Shown piece by piece: positions 21,740-32,461 of a stretch of DNA of 64,000 nt. Under the pieces are notes generated by a model. That model made no database searches. It was not told the origin of the DNA and saw only the letters and a list, made by a program, of their open reading frames with translations. Both the position numbers and the translations under genes were made by a program. This DNA comes from Plectosphaerella cucumerina (taxonomy: Eukaryota > Ascomycota > Sordariomycetes > Glomerellales > Plectosphaerellaceae). The DNA lies in contig JAGPXD010000005.1 of assembly GCA_020746995.1 (NCBI GenBank), positions 3,720,001 to 3,784,000 on the forward strand, read 5' to 3'. How positions within the stretch are numbered: position 1 is the stretch's first letter; every line of letters begins with the position of its first letter.

Positions 21740-23349
21740 ATGCTCCTTGGCCAGTCCCGCCCCGAGTGGGCGCTCGTCAAGATTGGCGCCGCCCTCTTCG
21801 CCTTCCCCGCCGTCGCCGCAGTTCTCTACTTTGTACTCGCCGCCGCCATCTTTGGCGTCCGCGGCATCGCCCATCCCTTTTCCATCATCGTCGAGGTCTT
21901 TGGCCTCGTCGAAATACTCTGGTACCTCGTCTTCTACGTCCCCTACCGCGAGTACCTCCAGAGACCGGGTTACCACCCACCGCCGCTGGACCGCGATGCC
22001 CGGCGCGCGCTCATCCTCGAGTGCCTCGACGCCATCCCTGATTACGATACCTTCCAGAAGCGCTGGGCTCTTGGTGCCCAGTCTGAGGACATTCGACGTG
22101 AGAACATCAAAGACTGGCTGCTATGGGCCCTGTTCGACCGCAAAGGTCCGCCCGGCGCTGACGACGCCGAGCTCGAGGAGTACGTGGACGTCTTCGAGAC
22201 CAAGCTGGGCCGCGAGATCAGGCCAGGCCGGGGTGATGCCGGCATGTTGCGGCTCGACTTTGACCGCGTTCGCATGCTTCACCGTAGTCTGCTGTGGTAC
22301 ATGGTGAGTCCCTTGGGTCAAATTTCTTGTTCAAACTAACGGCACAGATTGTCGGCGCCGCTGACATGCTCACTCTTGTCGGCATGGCCTTCCTTGGCTT
22401 CCGCTTCCGCCGCCAGGCGCGTTCGACCTTTTTCACCACGTTCCCCTTCCGCCCGCAGACCCTCCTGGCGCCAGCGTCCCCCGCTCCCGAGCTCAGCTAT
22501 TTCTACCGCCCGCACAGGTCGACCACCAGCCGCCCCATCGTCCTCATCCATGGCATCGGCATTGGCTACGCTCCATACCTCCCGCTTCTGCGCCTCATCC
22601 CCAGGGACGTTGGCATCATTGCCATAGAGATCCTGCCCGTGTCCTGCCGCATCACCGCCCCGCTGCCGCCCACCGATGTTGTCGCCAACGCCATCGCGAC
22701 CATCGCCGCCCACCACCAGGCTGTCGATGCCTTTCCCCACGACCTCGTCCTAACCGTGCACTCCTTTGGCAGTCTGTACGCCGCCGCCCTGCTGCACAAC
22801 CCGCGCATGTCGCCCTCTGTCCACTCACTCGTCCTCATGGACCCCGTCAGCCTTCTACTGCACCTCCCTGACGTCGCCTACAACTTTACGCGCCGCCCGC
22901 CAAAGTTTGCCAACGAGCTGCAGATCTGGCTTGCGGTGGCCTCCGACTCCAACGTCGCCCACACCCTCGCTCGCCGCATCTGCTGGCGCGAGATGCGTCT
23001 CACGCGCGAGGATCTACTCCCGGACGGCATGGCCGCTGCCGACGGCGCCCACCGCGCCCTGCGCCGGACCACCGCTCTGTTTGGCGGCCGCGACAACGTC
23101 ACCAACCCTGATGCTGTCGCCAGCTATGTGTACTCGGGGCGCGCACGCCACGCCGAGATTGACCGCGACGAGTGGCGCGTGTCGCCCGCCAGATGGACCG
23201 GGCACGGCGAGCTCGAGCTCATGTACCTTGACGGGCTGGACCACGGGCAAGCATTTTTGAGCCCGCGGTATCTGCCGCTGCTGGCTAAAGTGCTCAACAC
23301 GTATGCAGAGAGGGAGGGGCCGGAGCCCAAGATGGCGGAGATAGCGTAG
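21740..23349 (+). CDS. membrane-anchored alpha/beta hydrolase
   Basis: Two exons (21740-22303 and 22348-23349) joined in phase 0 across a 44-nt intron (GTGAGT to ACAG), giving 521 aa. Two N-terminal membrane segments (about 12-40 and 47-67) precede a hydrophilic linker, a third hydrophobic stretch after the intron, and the hydrolase domain. The oxyanion strand is PIVLIHGIGIGY (H near 256). The nucleophile elbow is TVHSFGS with Ser near 327; the first Gly of GxSxG is replaced by Val. The acid and His ends are LFGGRDNVTN and LDGLDHGQAF. Predicted lipase or esterase at a membrane; substrate unknown. Confidence 0.85.
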
Positions 23350-24113
23350 AAGAAGGCTTTCAAGATCAAGTCTGCACCGACCCGTGGCAGCAGCTTGTCC
23401 ACTCTTGCAGCACCGTTGAGACGCCTCAAAAGGCCCCGTCGCCGGAACCTTGGCCTTGTACTTGGTGGCGGTCCGACTGTACAGATGTCGAGACGACGCC
23501 CTTGGCCCCTTGCCATGGGCATGTGACATGACACTGTCACGCACCTAGGACCTCGAAGCCCCGGAACGCGATAGATGTGCCGATGACAGCTGCTGGCGTA
23601 TCACAGATTTACGATATTACCCTGGGAGATGGCGCTTCCCACTCACCAAATAGCAACAACATATCCCGGGAATGCTCACTGACTCTGGCAGGCAAAGAAT
23701 TAGGTCACAAGGGGGCGATGGAATTGTGGAACGTGTTGTGAAGGAGTAGCAGACGGTGCCAGATTGGGAACCGTCTCCCACCTCCCGGGACCCCGCAAAT
23801 CGGGGCTCTGAGGCCACGGTCCCTGGTCAATGAGGGCCGTGCCGTGCTGTGACCAGGCGACCCGCCCCTGAAAGTCAACGGCCAGAGGTGCGGCCCGAGA
23901 CTCGGACTCGGACGCAACGGTCGGAAAGTGGGGGCGATTAACCCTCAATTTACAGGGCTGATCGATCACTGTACATTGCAAACTCATCGGAACAGGAAGT
24001 TGGGGAGATTCAGTTCAATCAAACAGGCAATCCTCAAACTAAACGAGTGTACATGAGAGTCTTCGAAACTCGCACTTCGCAAACAACTCCAATCCAAGAA
24101 ACCCATTCGCCCT
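23350..24113. other. intergenic between convergent genes
   Basis: It holds the 3' flanks of the hydrolase and the crystallin-like gene. I see no RNA gene, repeat or coding frame. Confidence 0.6.
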
Positions 24114-24569
24114 CTAGATGTTGCAGAGGAAGGAAGAGACGTCGTCGTTCATGGTGCTGTGGCTGGTATCGGTGCGGATGTTGGCAATGGGGCCCCTGGT
24201 GGCAATCTGACCACCACCGGTGCGGCAGCCGGTGTCGCTGTGGACTGGTTAGCGATGCGTCTTCTGCGCGGTTGTCTGATACTTACTTGTAGTAGATGCA
24301 GTTGTAGCCCTGAGAGTCGAGCGAGCTGACCTTGTCGTTGAGGCGGCCGACGTTTTGCACTGTCCACGTTAGCAAAGGTCGAGGACCCGAATGTATGAAC
24401 ACTTACCGCAGAAGCCGAAGGTGAAGTTGATGGTGTCGCAGTCGTTGAAGTCCTTGTTGCTGCAGATCTTGACAGCCTGGATGAGCTGCCTGGAGTCGAC
24501 CTCGGCGGCGGGAGCCGCGAGAACAGCCGAGGAGGCGAGGAGGACGGAGACGATGATCTTGGAGAACAT
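24114..24569 (-). CDS. small secreted beta/gamma-crystallin-like protein
   Basis: Three exons on the minus strand (24569-24407, 24359-24287, 24237-24114) with introns of 47 and 49 nt give 119 aa. Residues 1-18 (MFSKIIVSVLLASSAVLA) are a signal peptide. The mature part has six cysteines, and two strand motifs, ICSNKDFNDC and NCIYYNDTGC, resemble crystallin Greek-key strands. Between them lies NDKVSSL, which fits the N/D-N/D-x-x-S/T-S calcium-binding signature of beta/gamma crystallins. Family members are often small extracellular stress or effector-type proteins; the role here is unknown. A TATA box precedes it at 24726-24732. Confidence 0.8.
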
Positions 24570-25681
24570 GTTGAAGGTTGAAGTGAAGACTTGGAGAAGT
24601 TGAGAGTGAAAGAGTGTGATGGGCTGAAGAGCTGTGAGAGAGAGAGAGTGATGCTGTTGTGATTGAAGCTGTGAGTGATGAGTGATGAGGAGAAGAAGTT
24701 GTCTGGCCAGGACGGGCAACTGCATCTTTATAGATTTTGAAGATGCTCTCTGGTCTTCGTGAAGCTGCCTTGTGTCTTCCATGCAATGCCGCAGGCGATT
24801 GCAACTGTTGCCTGAGTTCGGCCAAGCCTCTCGAGACAACGCCTTGATGCGAGGCATGAACGAACTGCCCAGGCTGTGTCTCTTGGAGCCTGGAGTTTAA
24901 TTGAGAAGCACTATCTGGCTTCAATCTACTTGGTGTTTCCTAACCACCAGAAATAGTTCATGTGCACAGAGACGGAGGCTTCGATAAAGTCATTCGCCAT
25001 GCGCCGACGACCGAGCACTCCGGACGGCCGCAGATGACTCGCCGCGATTCAGTCATCGCGCCGTCTCGGAGTAATTCCTCAGATCTGTGCTCTCAGTCGG
25101 GGAGGTCCCCGAAGTGGCCGGGCGTTGTTTGAGGTCATAAAGTCGTGGGCTCGGACGGCCAAATTCGGTCGCCCCCTCGGACTCGTTTGTCTCGGACCGG
25201 TGCAGCCTAGGCCTTGGCCTGGCCAGTGCCTCAATGCTTGTAGAGTGGCGACACTGAATTTAGGGGTCCAACAGTCTCACCAGCTGATATTCGCAAACTT
25301 TAATAAAGTTGCAATATCTGGGGATGGCTACGCAACCCCGAGTTGAAGTCGGACTTCGGGGCAAATACCGCGGCAGCTCGAGTGAAGTCGACGATGCTTG
25401 GCATCTATGCGTTCAATGAAGTCTCTAAGGCTAACGACTCGATCATACTACCAGAACTCATGCCGGACACTCCGCAGGTAGGCAGTGCTGTTGTGATGAG
25501 AAGTGTCCTAAATTGAAAGCTGTGAGCTCTCATCTACATATACACTGGGATACTCGCCATGTTCAACAACCATCTCTCCAGCAAGCTTCACAAGTTCACC
25601 ATTCACACTCACACTCCTTTTCCAGTCACTCCTTACCACACAATCTTTTAAACAAGCCACTCGCTTCTTACATCCTTCACA
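24570..25681. other. divergent promoter region of two secreted-protein genes
   Basis: This 1.1 kb separates the divergent genes at 24569 (minus) and 25682 (plus). I see no gene. GA repeats at 24630-24650 lie in the 5' leader of the minus gene. Confidence 0.6.
24726..24732 (-). promoter_or_regulatory. TATA box of the crystallin-like gene
   Basis: CTTTATA on the plus strand reads TATAAAG on the minus strand, about 157 nt before the ATG at 24569. Confidence 0.6.
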
Positions 25682-26344
25682 ATGGCCATCATGTCCCTCA
25701 AGAAGATGCTTTTCGCCGCCGTCGGCATCACCATGGCCGCCGCCGCTACCCTCGAGGAGCTGGCCAAGGGCTGCAACGTCACCACGCAGGTCCTCGAGGA
25801 CCTCATCAGCATTGAGGACTACGCCAACGTCGATGCTACCAAGTTTGCCGGCTTCTTCCAGCAGCCCGTCGAGGTGGTGGCAAAGTGGCCTGCTTCCGTC
25901 AAGAAGGACATCCTCCCGCTCATGGCCGCCGAGATCAAGTATTATCAGAACGACCAACAGGGCGAGTCCCCCATCATGGCTATGGCGGCAAAGACCATCG
26001 CCGAGAATGGAAACGGCAAGCTCAGCGAGCGCAACGTCGACGAGTCCGCCCAGTACATCCAATACCGCACCCAGCAGCTCACGCTCCACGAGGCTCGCAT
26101 GCAGGCGTCTAACTCTGGTTGCACCCAGAACGCCCCCTGCCTGGCCTGCATCTCTTCTGCAAGCCTGGCCCTTCTCGGCGCCATCGCCGGCTGCGCTGCC
26201 ACTGCCGCTGCCGAGGAGGCCATCTGGGCCGGAATCACCTTTGGCATCGCCACCGCTCCCATCTGGCTCAAGCTCGTTGCCTGTATCGCCACCGCCGGCT
26301 CTGTTGCCGCTGGCGCCGTCGGAACCTGCTACACTCTTCTTTGA
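25682..26344 (+). CDS. predicted secreted or membrane-active Ala/Gly-rich protein, unknown family
   Basis: A single exon encodes 220 aa, with ATG in CACAATGG context; an alternative start is Met4. The N-terminus (MSLKKMLFAAVGITMAAAA) looks like a signal peptide. Residues 25-135 are charged and helical with one early Cys. From about 138 the chain becomes Ala/Gly-rich and hydrophobic, with CTQNAPCLAC followed by three hydrophobic stretches and further Cys residues near the end (CAAT, ACIAT, CYTLL). I recognise no family. The layout of an acidic propeptide-like half and a hydrophobic Cys-containing half is unusual. It sits in a block of secreted-protein genes. Confidence 0.7.
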   Translation: MAIMSLKKMLFAAVGITMAAAATLEELAKGCNVTTQVLEDLISIEDYANVDATKFAGFFQQPVEVVAKWPASVKKDILPLMAAEIKYYQNDQQGESPIMAMAAKTIAENGNGKLSERNVDESAQYIQYRTQQLTLHEARMQASNSGCTQNAPCLACISSASLALLGAIAGCAATAAAEEAIWAGITFGIATAPIWLKLVACIATAGSVAAGAVGTCYTLL

Positions 26345-27518
26345 GGGCCTAGTCAACCGTTCCATCACCAACATTTTCTATGTCAGAGTTTCATGTCAGA
26401 GTTGCACTGTGTGTCTTGCGTAACTGTACAGTAGATCCGGATTGAATACAAGTGTTTGAAATTACGGCGCGCGGCGGATAGTGAAGTGATCAAGGTGGTG
26501 CTGTTGCGCGTCTAAGTAGACGTCCGTGGGCATGGTCTCGGCTGTCCCGGCATGTGATCCGTAATGGAAAGGTTACCTACGGTACACCTGCCGGATCAGA
26601 GATGCTTTCCGAGAAGTACGAGAATGGGCCCCAGACCCCGGTGGACAAACAAAGTCCCGGCCAGTCAAAGGTCCATAAATCTCGGACTATCTCGAGAGAA
26701 ACACCGGGTCCCCCACTCTCATCCCTGACTTTACCGCTGATATAAGATAACAGGCTGGACGCTCAGGGTTCATGACTCTCGGCCGCGCTCGTCATCCCCA
26801 GTAAATTGAGGACACGCATCTGCCTTCCTGTTCGGACCTTCTTTCCTTGCCTGCAGGAACTTGCACCCGCCGGTCCCGCCGCGGATGCACCCAGCCGCCG
26901 CCCAAAGGGTCAACCGTCGGTTCTGGACTGCCGACGCCATTTCAGTGCAGTGGAGCGTCGTTGTCGTGCCTGGGTCTGGGCAAACTTGAGCCATATCCCA
27001 AAGAGGCGGCCATCTCCCGCTGGCTGCTGATCTGTTACTTTACCTTAAAAGGAACAGGGAGCAGCTGGCCTGAGCTTGAAGACTCTGCGGCACGGCAGTA
27101 CCCGCGCGGGAATCACCTCGTAAGGCAATAAACCTGGCTCTTAATAGGCCCAGCGCATCTGATAACATCTCAGATGCATGAGATCCTTGTTGAAGGCACC
27201 GGAATGGTCACATTGGATGGGTCCGTCTTGGCCAGCGGCATGGCTCAGACCGACCAGTCTTGGCTGCCGGAGTCAAGCTCTTCATTTCGGCAGGCCCGTC
27301 TCGCATATGGACTGCCGTGCCAAGCCACGGACGCATCGTGAGTTCATCGTACTTGTCATATTGGCCGAGAGGCCTGCATCGGCAGATCCGAGCGCCTGAT
27401 CACAAATCAGGGTTCGACCACCGATATAAGAGGACGGTGCCGTGGCGAAGGATCGTTCTCGTCTTCAGGCCACCATCCTCTGCATCTGTCTTCAGCCCTC
27501 AGCTCTTCCTCCCTCGCC
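26345..27518. other. intergenic, tyrosinase promoter
   Basis: No gene seen. A TATA-like element at 27425-27430 serves the downstream tyrosinase. I found no repeat or RNA gene. Confidence 0.6.
27425..27430 (+). promoter_or_regulatory. TATA-like box of the tyrosinase gene
   Basis: TATAAG occurs 94 nt before the ATG at 27519 and is followed by a CT-rich leader. Confidence 0.5.
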
Positions 27519-28713
27519 ATGGTCAACTTTCTCGCCGTCGCGGCCCTTGCTCTGGCCGCCTCTCAGAGCGTCTCCGCCGCTCCCGCTCCCGGCTGCAAGA
27601 ACCCGAGCGTGCGCAAGTCATGGTGAGTCAAGGCATTGTCCAAGACTCAAAACTTTGCTGATTCAGCCAGGGCTGTCTTGACCACCGCCCAGAAACAGGC
27701 TTACATCGCTGCAACCAAGTGCTTGATGGACCCCAAGAAGGCTCCGTCCAAGACCAAGTATGCCGGTTCAAGGACGCGATGGGAAGAGCTGCAGGTGACC
27801 CACGTCGCCCAGGTCCAGTTCATCCACGGTGTTGTGAGTCTTCCCGAAAGGCTTGGAAGACCCTGACTGACATCTTTAGGGCGCTTTCCTCCCCTGGCAC
27901 CGCTGGTTTATGACCGTCCATGAGAATCTCCTTCGCAACGAGTGCGGATATCGTGGACCTCTGCCGTGAGTTGAAGCACCGGCCCTCTTTGCGTAACATA
28001 CTGACGACTTTAGCTACTGGGATGAGCAGGCTGAGCAGGCAAAGGTGCAGCTGGTGGACTCGGGGATCTGGAGCGCGGACCCCCTCACCGGCTTCGGGAG
28101 TGCTCAAGTCGACGAGAACGACTGCGTCATTGACGGTGCCTTTAGCGGCCTCGAGCTCGACTTGACCATCCAGCTGACCCGCGGCGAGCCCACGTGCCTG
28201 AAGAGGACCCTCAAGCAGGACCAGTTCGACCTCGTCTCCCAAAAGGTCGTCGATGCCTGCATGACCCTCGACACCTACGCCACCTTCAGCGCCTGTTTGG
28301 GCGGCACCCCCCACACCTCGGGCCACTACGCCGTCGGCGGCACGGTAAGCTGCAATTCGTTGCTTGAAGATGCCTTTCTGACATTCAAGCAGATGGACGA
28401 CGTCTCCCTGTCCCCCGCAGACCCCTTGTTCTTCATGCACCACACCAACCTCGACCGCCTCTGGTGGGAGTGGCAGTCGAAGAACGCGTCTCGTCTGACC
28501 GACATGACCGGCCGAAACGTCGCTGCTGGCGGCATCCTCGTTGCCAACCAGCCCGCTATCCTCCCCGTCTCGGCCTTCTTGCCCTACTTCAACGACGGTG
28601 GCGACGTCACCACGCTCAACCACGTCCTTTGGACCTCCGGCACCGCCGAGAACGTTACCATTGGCGATGTCATGGACATCAACAGCCCCACCATCTGCGC
28701 TGCCTTCGAGTAG
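27519..28713 (+). CDS. secreted short-type tyrosinase (type-3 copper protein)
   Basis: Predicted to oxidise phenols to quinones outside the cell. Five exons: 27519-27622, 27671-27833, 27880-27965, 28014-28344 and 28393-28713, giving 334 aa with a signal peptide (MVNFLAVAALALAASQSVSA). Copper A ligands are the His residues of VTHVAQ, FIHGV and PWHRWF (79, 87, 96). Copper B is PHTSGHY plus FFMHHTNLDRLWW. The set is complete. Intron 4 (28345-28392, GTAAGC to CAG, 48 nt) is a multiple of three without stop codons, so a retained form of 350 aa would read through. I judge it an intron because removal joins GHYAVGGT to MDDVSLSPADP as in homologues. Confidence 0.92.
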
Positions 28714-29160
28714 ACCTGCACCGTAGATACACTTTTAGACTTTAATACCGATGCATCCAGATCGCCCCTGTCGGCAACACTAGCGTGAAGTTGACAAAGT
28801 CCGGATGACCGGGATGACCCTGATGGACGACGCTCGAGTCATGATCACGAACTGCCGGTGGACGTCTCGGAGGTACAACAGATGGGTTTTCGGTGAGAAT
28901 CAGATGGCAAAAAGCTTTAGATGTTGACAGGCCTCAACGAAGGAAAAGGGTTGGTCCAAGGAGATTGAATACCACCAAAAGCTTACCTGCCCGCACACCG
29001 AGGCCGCTAGGAACTGCCACGGGACCCCGGCCTTCATCGCGCGCTTGCACGGGATCGGCGGAGATGAGGTTGCGGAACGTGCCGTCGCAGTGCCATCCAA
29101 ATAAATAGGCTCGCTGGCCTCAGTTTGCCCTCGTCATGACCTCCCCATCAACGCAAAGCC
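28714..29160. other. intergenic, no gene seen
   Basis: A 447-nt spacer between the tyrosinase and subtilase genes; only a weak AATAAATA element (about 29099) near the subtilase start. Confidence 0.55.
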
Positions 29161-31703
29161 ATGCATCTCAGACACCTCTTTGCCCTGCTGCCCCTGGGTT
29201 GCCTTGCGCAACGCTCGCCCAGAGACCGTGTCGATCAGGTCAACATTGTTCCTGGGAGATTTATCGTTGAGTATGCGCATGTAAGTTGCTTCTCTTGACG
29301 TTACAGGTAAAGGGCGCTGACCTCCGTAGACGGCTCTGAGGAAGCGACAAGATGAGCTCGCGCTGCGGCCAGATGTCAACGTTGTAGCTTCCTTCGACAG
29401 CAGCGTCTTTGCAGGCGTCAGCGTCGAAACAGACGGCTTTGACGCCGACGCTCTTGAGTCCCTTCCAGATGTTGTCAGGGCCTGGCCGAGCCGGCTGTAC
29501 GCCTTGCCGTCCTTCGTAACAGGAAGGGTGGTTGACAACATTGACCGCGAGGCCGCCGCGGCAACCCACAAGGTCACTGGCGTGGACAGGTTGCATGAGC
29601 TCGGCATCTTTGGAAAGGGCGTCAAGATTGGCGTCATCGATACCGGTATTGCCTACAACCACACAGCAGTATGCACGCCCCCATCTTTGAAGGAGATTCG
29701 ACTGACGGTCGGTAGTTCGGGGGCGGTTTCGGCCAAGGGGCCCGCGTTGCCGGTGGTTTCGATTTTGTTGGCGAAGGTATTCTTCCCGTACTTTACTCCT
29801 CGCACCACTGAGCTGACTGGACTTGATAGACTATCCCGCTGGGGATGCAGTGCCTGACGAAGACCCCATCGACAACCTGGGCCACGGCAGCCACGTCGCG
29901 GGCATTGCTGCCGGCAAGACAGCCAAGTAGGTGAACTGCGTCTCCTCCTCGGGATGTCGCTGACGGCACAGCTTCACCGGCGTCGCGCCTGAGGCCTCTC
30001 TGTACGCCTACAAGGTCATTGGCAATGGGGACGGCGTGAGTGACGAGATCATCATCCAGGCGCTGCTGCGCGCGTTGGACGACGGGGTAAGCGATCTTTT
30101 CGGTCTTCCCGATCTTCTAAACTGACCTTGTGCGCACAGGTCGACATTGTCACGATCAGTCTGGGTGGCGTGAACGGCTGGGCGGATGGCAGCTGGGCCG
30201 AGGTTGCGTCTCGTCTTGTCGATGAGGGCGTCGTTGTGACGGCTGCCGCGGGTAACGACGGCGGCACAGGGCCCTTCTTCGCCTCGACGGGGTCTTCGGG
30301 ACGGAGCGTCCTCTCCATCGCTTCGGCCGACACAGACCCCGAGCTCGACACCATCGTCAAGCCGAGCAACTTTACCTCGTGGGGAGGCCTGTACGATCTA
30401 GCCCTCAAGCCCGACGTGGCCGCCCCCGGTAGGAACATTCTGAGCGTTTCGATCAGCGCACCAGACGCCCTTGTCGTCGCCAGTGGCACATCCATGGCGA
30501 CCCCTTACGTCGCGGGTATCGCGGCACTCTGGATCGGGGAGCACGGCGGCCGGAGCGTTCACGGCAAGGGCCTCGCCAGGAGGCTGCACCAGCGCATCAT
30601 CTCCAGTGGTGAGTCGCTCCCGTGGATCGACGCCGACGGCGTCCGCTCGCCCCTCGACTGGAGGGCCCCTCCCGCCCAGGTTGGCTCCGGACTTGTCGAT
30701 GCCTGGAAGGTGTTGCAGTACACCAGCCATCTCGACTTTGACAAGATCGCCTTGAACGACACCCGCAACTTCAAGTCGAACCACCCCGTCTCTGTTTTCA
30801 ACGGGGGAGACGAGCCCGCGACGTACAATTTTGAGATTGAGAACTCGGCCGGCCTCGAGCTCCTTGGCTGGCTGGATGGCTGGCGGGGTAGGACCAGGCG
30901 CGTCAGGAACACCACGGAGCTGCAGCCCGTGGAGCTGGTGCCCAGGATCATGCTGCCGCGGAGCTTCACCCTCGGTCCCGGGGAGAGCAGGACAGTATCG
31001 TGAGTGCCTCGAGCCTTGTCGCGGCTTATGCTGACTCGACCACAGCGTTCACTTCGACAACCCCAGCGCCCTTGGCTGGAACGCATCGGCACTTCCCGTC
31101 TACGGTGGCAGTCTGGTGGTGTCTAGCAGCCTTGGCGAAAAGCTGGCTGTCCCCTTCACTGGCCTCGCCGCAGACCTCCGACGCGAGCTCGACCACGTCT
31201 CCGAGCCCGGGTACCCGTTCCACAACACCGGGCCAGATCTCATTCCCTGGTCGTCGCCCGCCGTCTTCGGCCTGAACCTAAGCTTCGCCGCGCAGGACTA
31301 CCCCAAGATCAACAACATGATCGTCTGGGGCTCGCGCGAGATCAGGTGGGACATCTACGAGCCCGGCTGGACCGAAACCCAGTGGTCGTACCCGCCCGTC
31401 CCTGGAGTCGGCGGCTACATCGGCTCGGCCACGACCTGGGCCGACGCCGACGCCATGGACTTTGACCCGGACGCGCCGGGGGCCGACGCCAATAAGACCA
31501 TCTCGTTCCCCATCCGCCAGCGATTCCGATCCGACCTTTTTGAGACGTACTACTACTGGTTCGGCAAGCTGGCCAACGGAACGGACATTGTCGATGGTCG
31601 CTACCACGTGCGCTTCGCGGTTTTGAAGCCCTTTGGCAGCCCGCAGACGGCCGAGGACTGGCAGGTGCTGTCGGCGCCGGAGATTGAGATTCGGCGAGTG
31701 TGA
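29161..31703 (+). CDS. secreted subtilisin-like serine protease (S8)
   Basis: Seven exons: 29161-29280, 29330-29668, 29716-29776, 29830-29926, 29972-30086, 30140-30999 and 31046-31703, with introns of 45-53 nt, give 749 aa. A signal peptide (MHLRHLFALLPLGCLA) and an inhibitor-I9-like propeptide are followed by the catalytic domain. The triad is Asp144 in GVIDTGIAYNH, His192 in GHGSHVAGIAAG and Ser362 in SGTSMATPY. The C-terminal 300 residues are beta-rich, as in the Vpr/C5a-peptidase-like subtilases with an Fn3-like domain. All catalytic residues are present. Predicted extracellular endopeptidase, useful for protein-rich substrates or hosts. Confidence 0.92.
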
Positions 31704-32107
31704 GTGCAGTGGAAGCAGTCGAAGCCAGATGATCTCATGAAACACGGAGACGCTGGAGATACTAGTAGTATGCTTCAATTGAGAACCGTGAGGTTTTGAA
31801 GCGGTGAGGGGTGATGGAGGCACGTGCAGTGCTGAGTCAGCGGCATCATTATCAACCCCAACGCCAACAACACGTCAACATCATCAACTTTCATCAAACA
31901 AGTTCACTTGTTCCCATCCAAACACTCGGTGAAGTGCCCGTCCTTCCTCAATCTGGCCGATTCACTTCAATGGTGACATCCTGGCTATAATGCCATCCTC
32001 TCATTGCGTCTTTTGACTACCTACATCACACGACCAGGTCCAGTCCCTGAATCGCCCCTCTCCGCCTGCGATAGCCTCAACACCCCTGTACCTCGGCATC
32101 CAGAGAT
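31704..32107. other. intergenic, tRNA upstream region
   Basis: No gene. It holds the 3' flank of the subtilase and the upstream region of the tRNA at 32108. Confidence 0.6.
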
Positions 32108-32179
32108 GGGCGATTGGTTTAGTGGTATAACGTCTGCTTAGCATGCTGAAGGTCCCGCGTTCGATTCGCGGATTGTCCA
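32108..32179 (+). tRNA. tRNA-Ala (AGC)
   Basis: A 72-nt cloverleaf. The acceptor stem pairs GGGCGAT with ATTGTCC (with G-U pairs). The anticodon loop is TTAGCAT with anticodon AGC, and the T-arm is CCGCG-TTCGATT-CGCGG. The discriminator base is A and CCA is not encoded. TTTT follows at 32181. The anticodon stem (TCTGC/GCTGA) has one U-U mismatch at position 29-41. No intron. Confidence 0.88.
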
Positions 32180-32461
32180 CATTTTGCTTGGCCGTGAGTA
32201 GTTCTTTTTGTTCTGCATGATGCCCACGCTAATTTTGAGTGCGTCAAAGGCATGCAGTCTGGCTGTCTGAAGCTGTCCCCAGTCAGAGCACCCCTCGACG
32301 CAATGTCAAAATACTCGTATGTCCAGGGCAGTGTACTCTTCTACGCCAAGGACCCCATCACCACACTTCCACGACTCCGCTAGGCGTCTACTTCCATCAC
32401 ATCGCGGCTTCACGTTTGGAAAGACCAATGCAAGGATCACGTTGCCTCAAACATCGCCCTG

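Noticed and set aside
29669..29857. Continuous coding through 29857 in the subtilase
   Set aside because: Reading on loses the conserved FGGGFGQGARVAGGFDFVG sequence, which appears only after splicing at 29669-29715.
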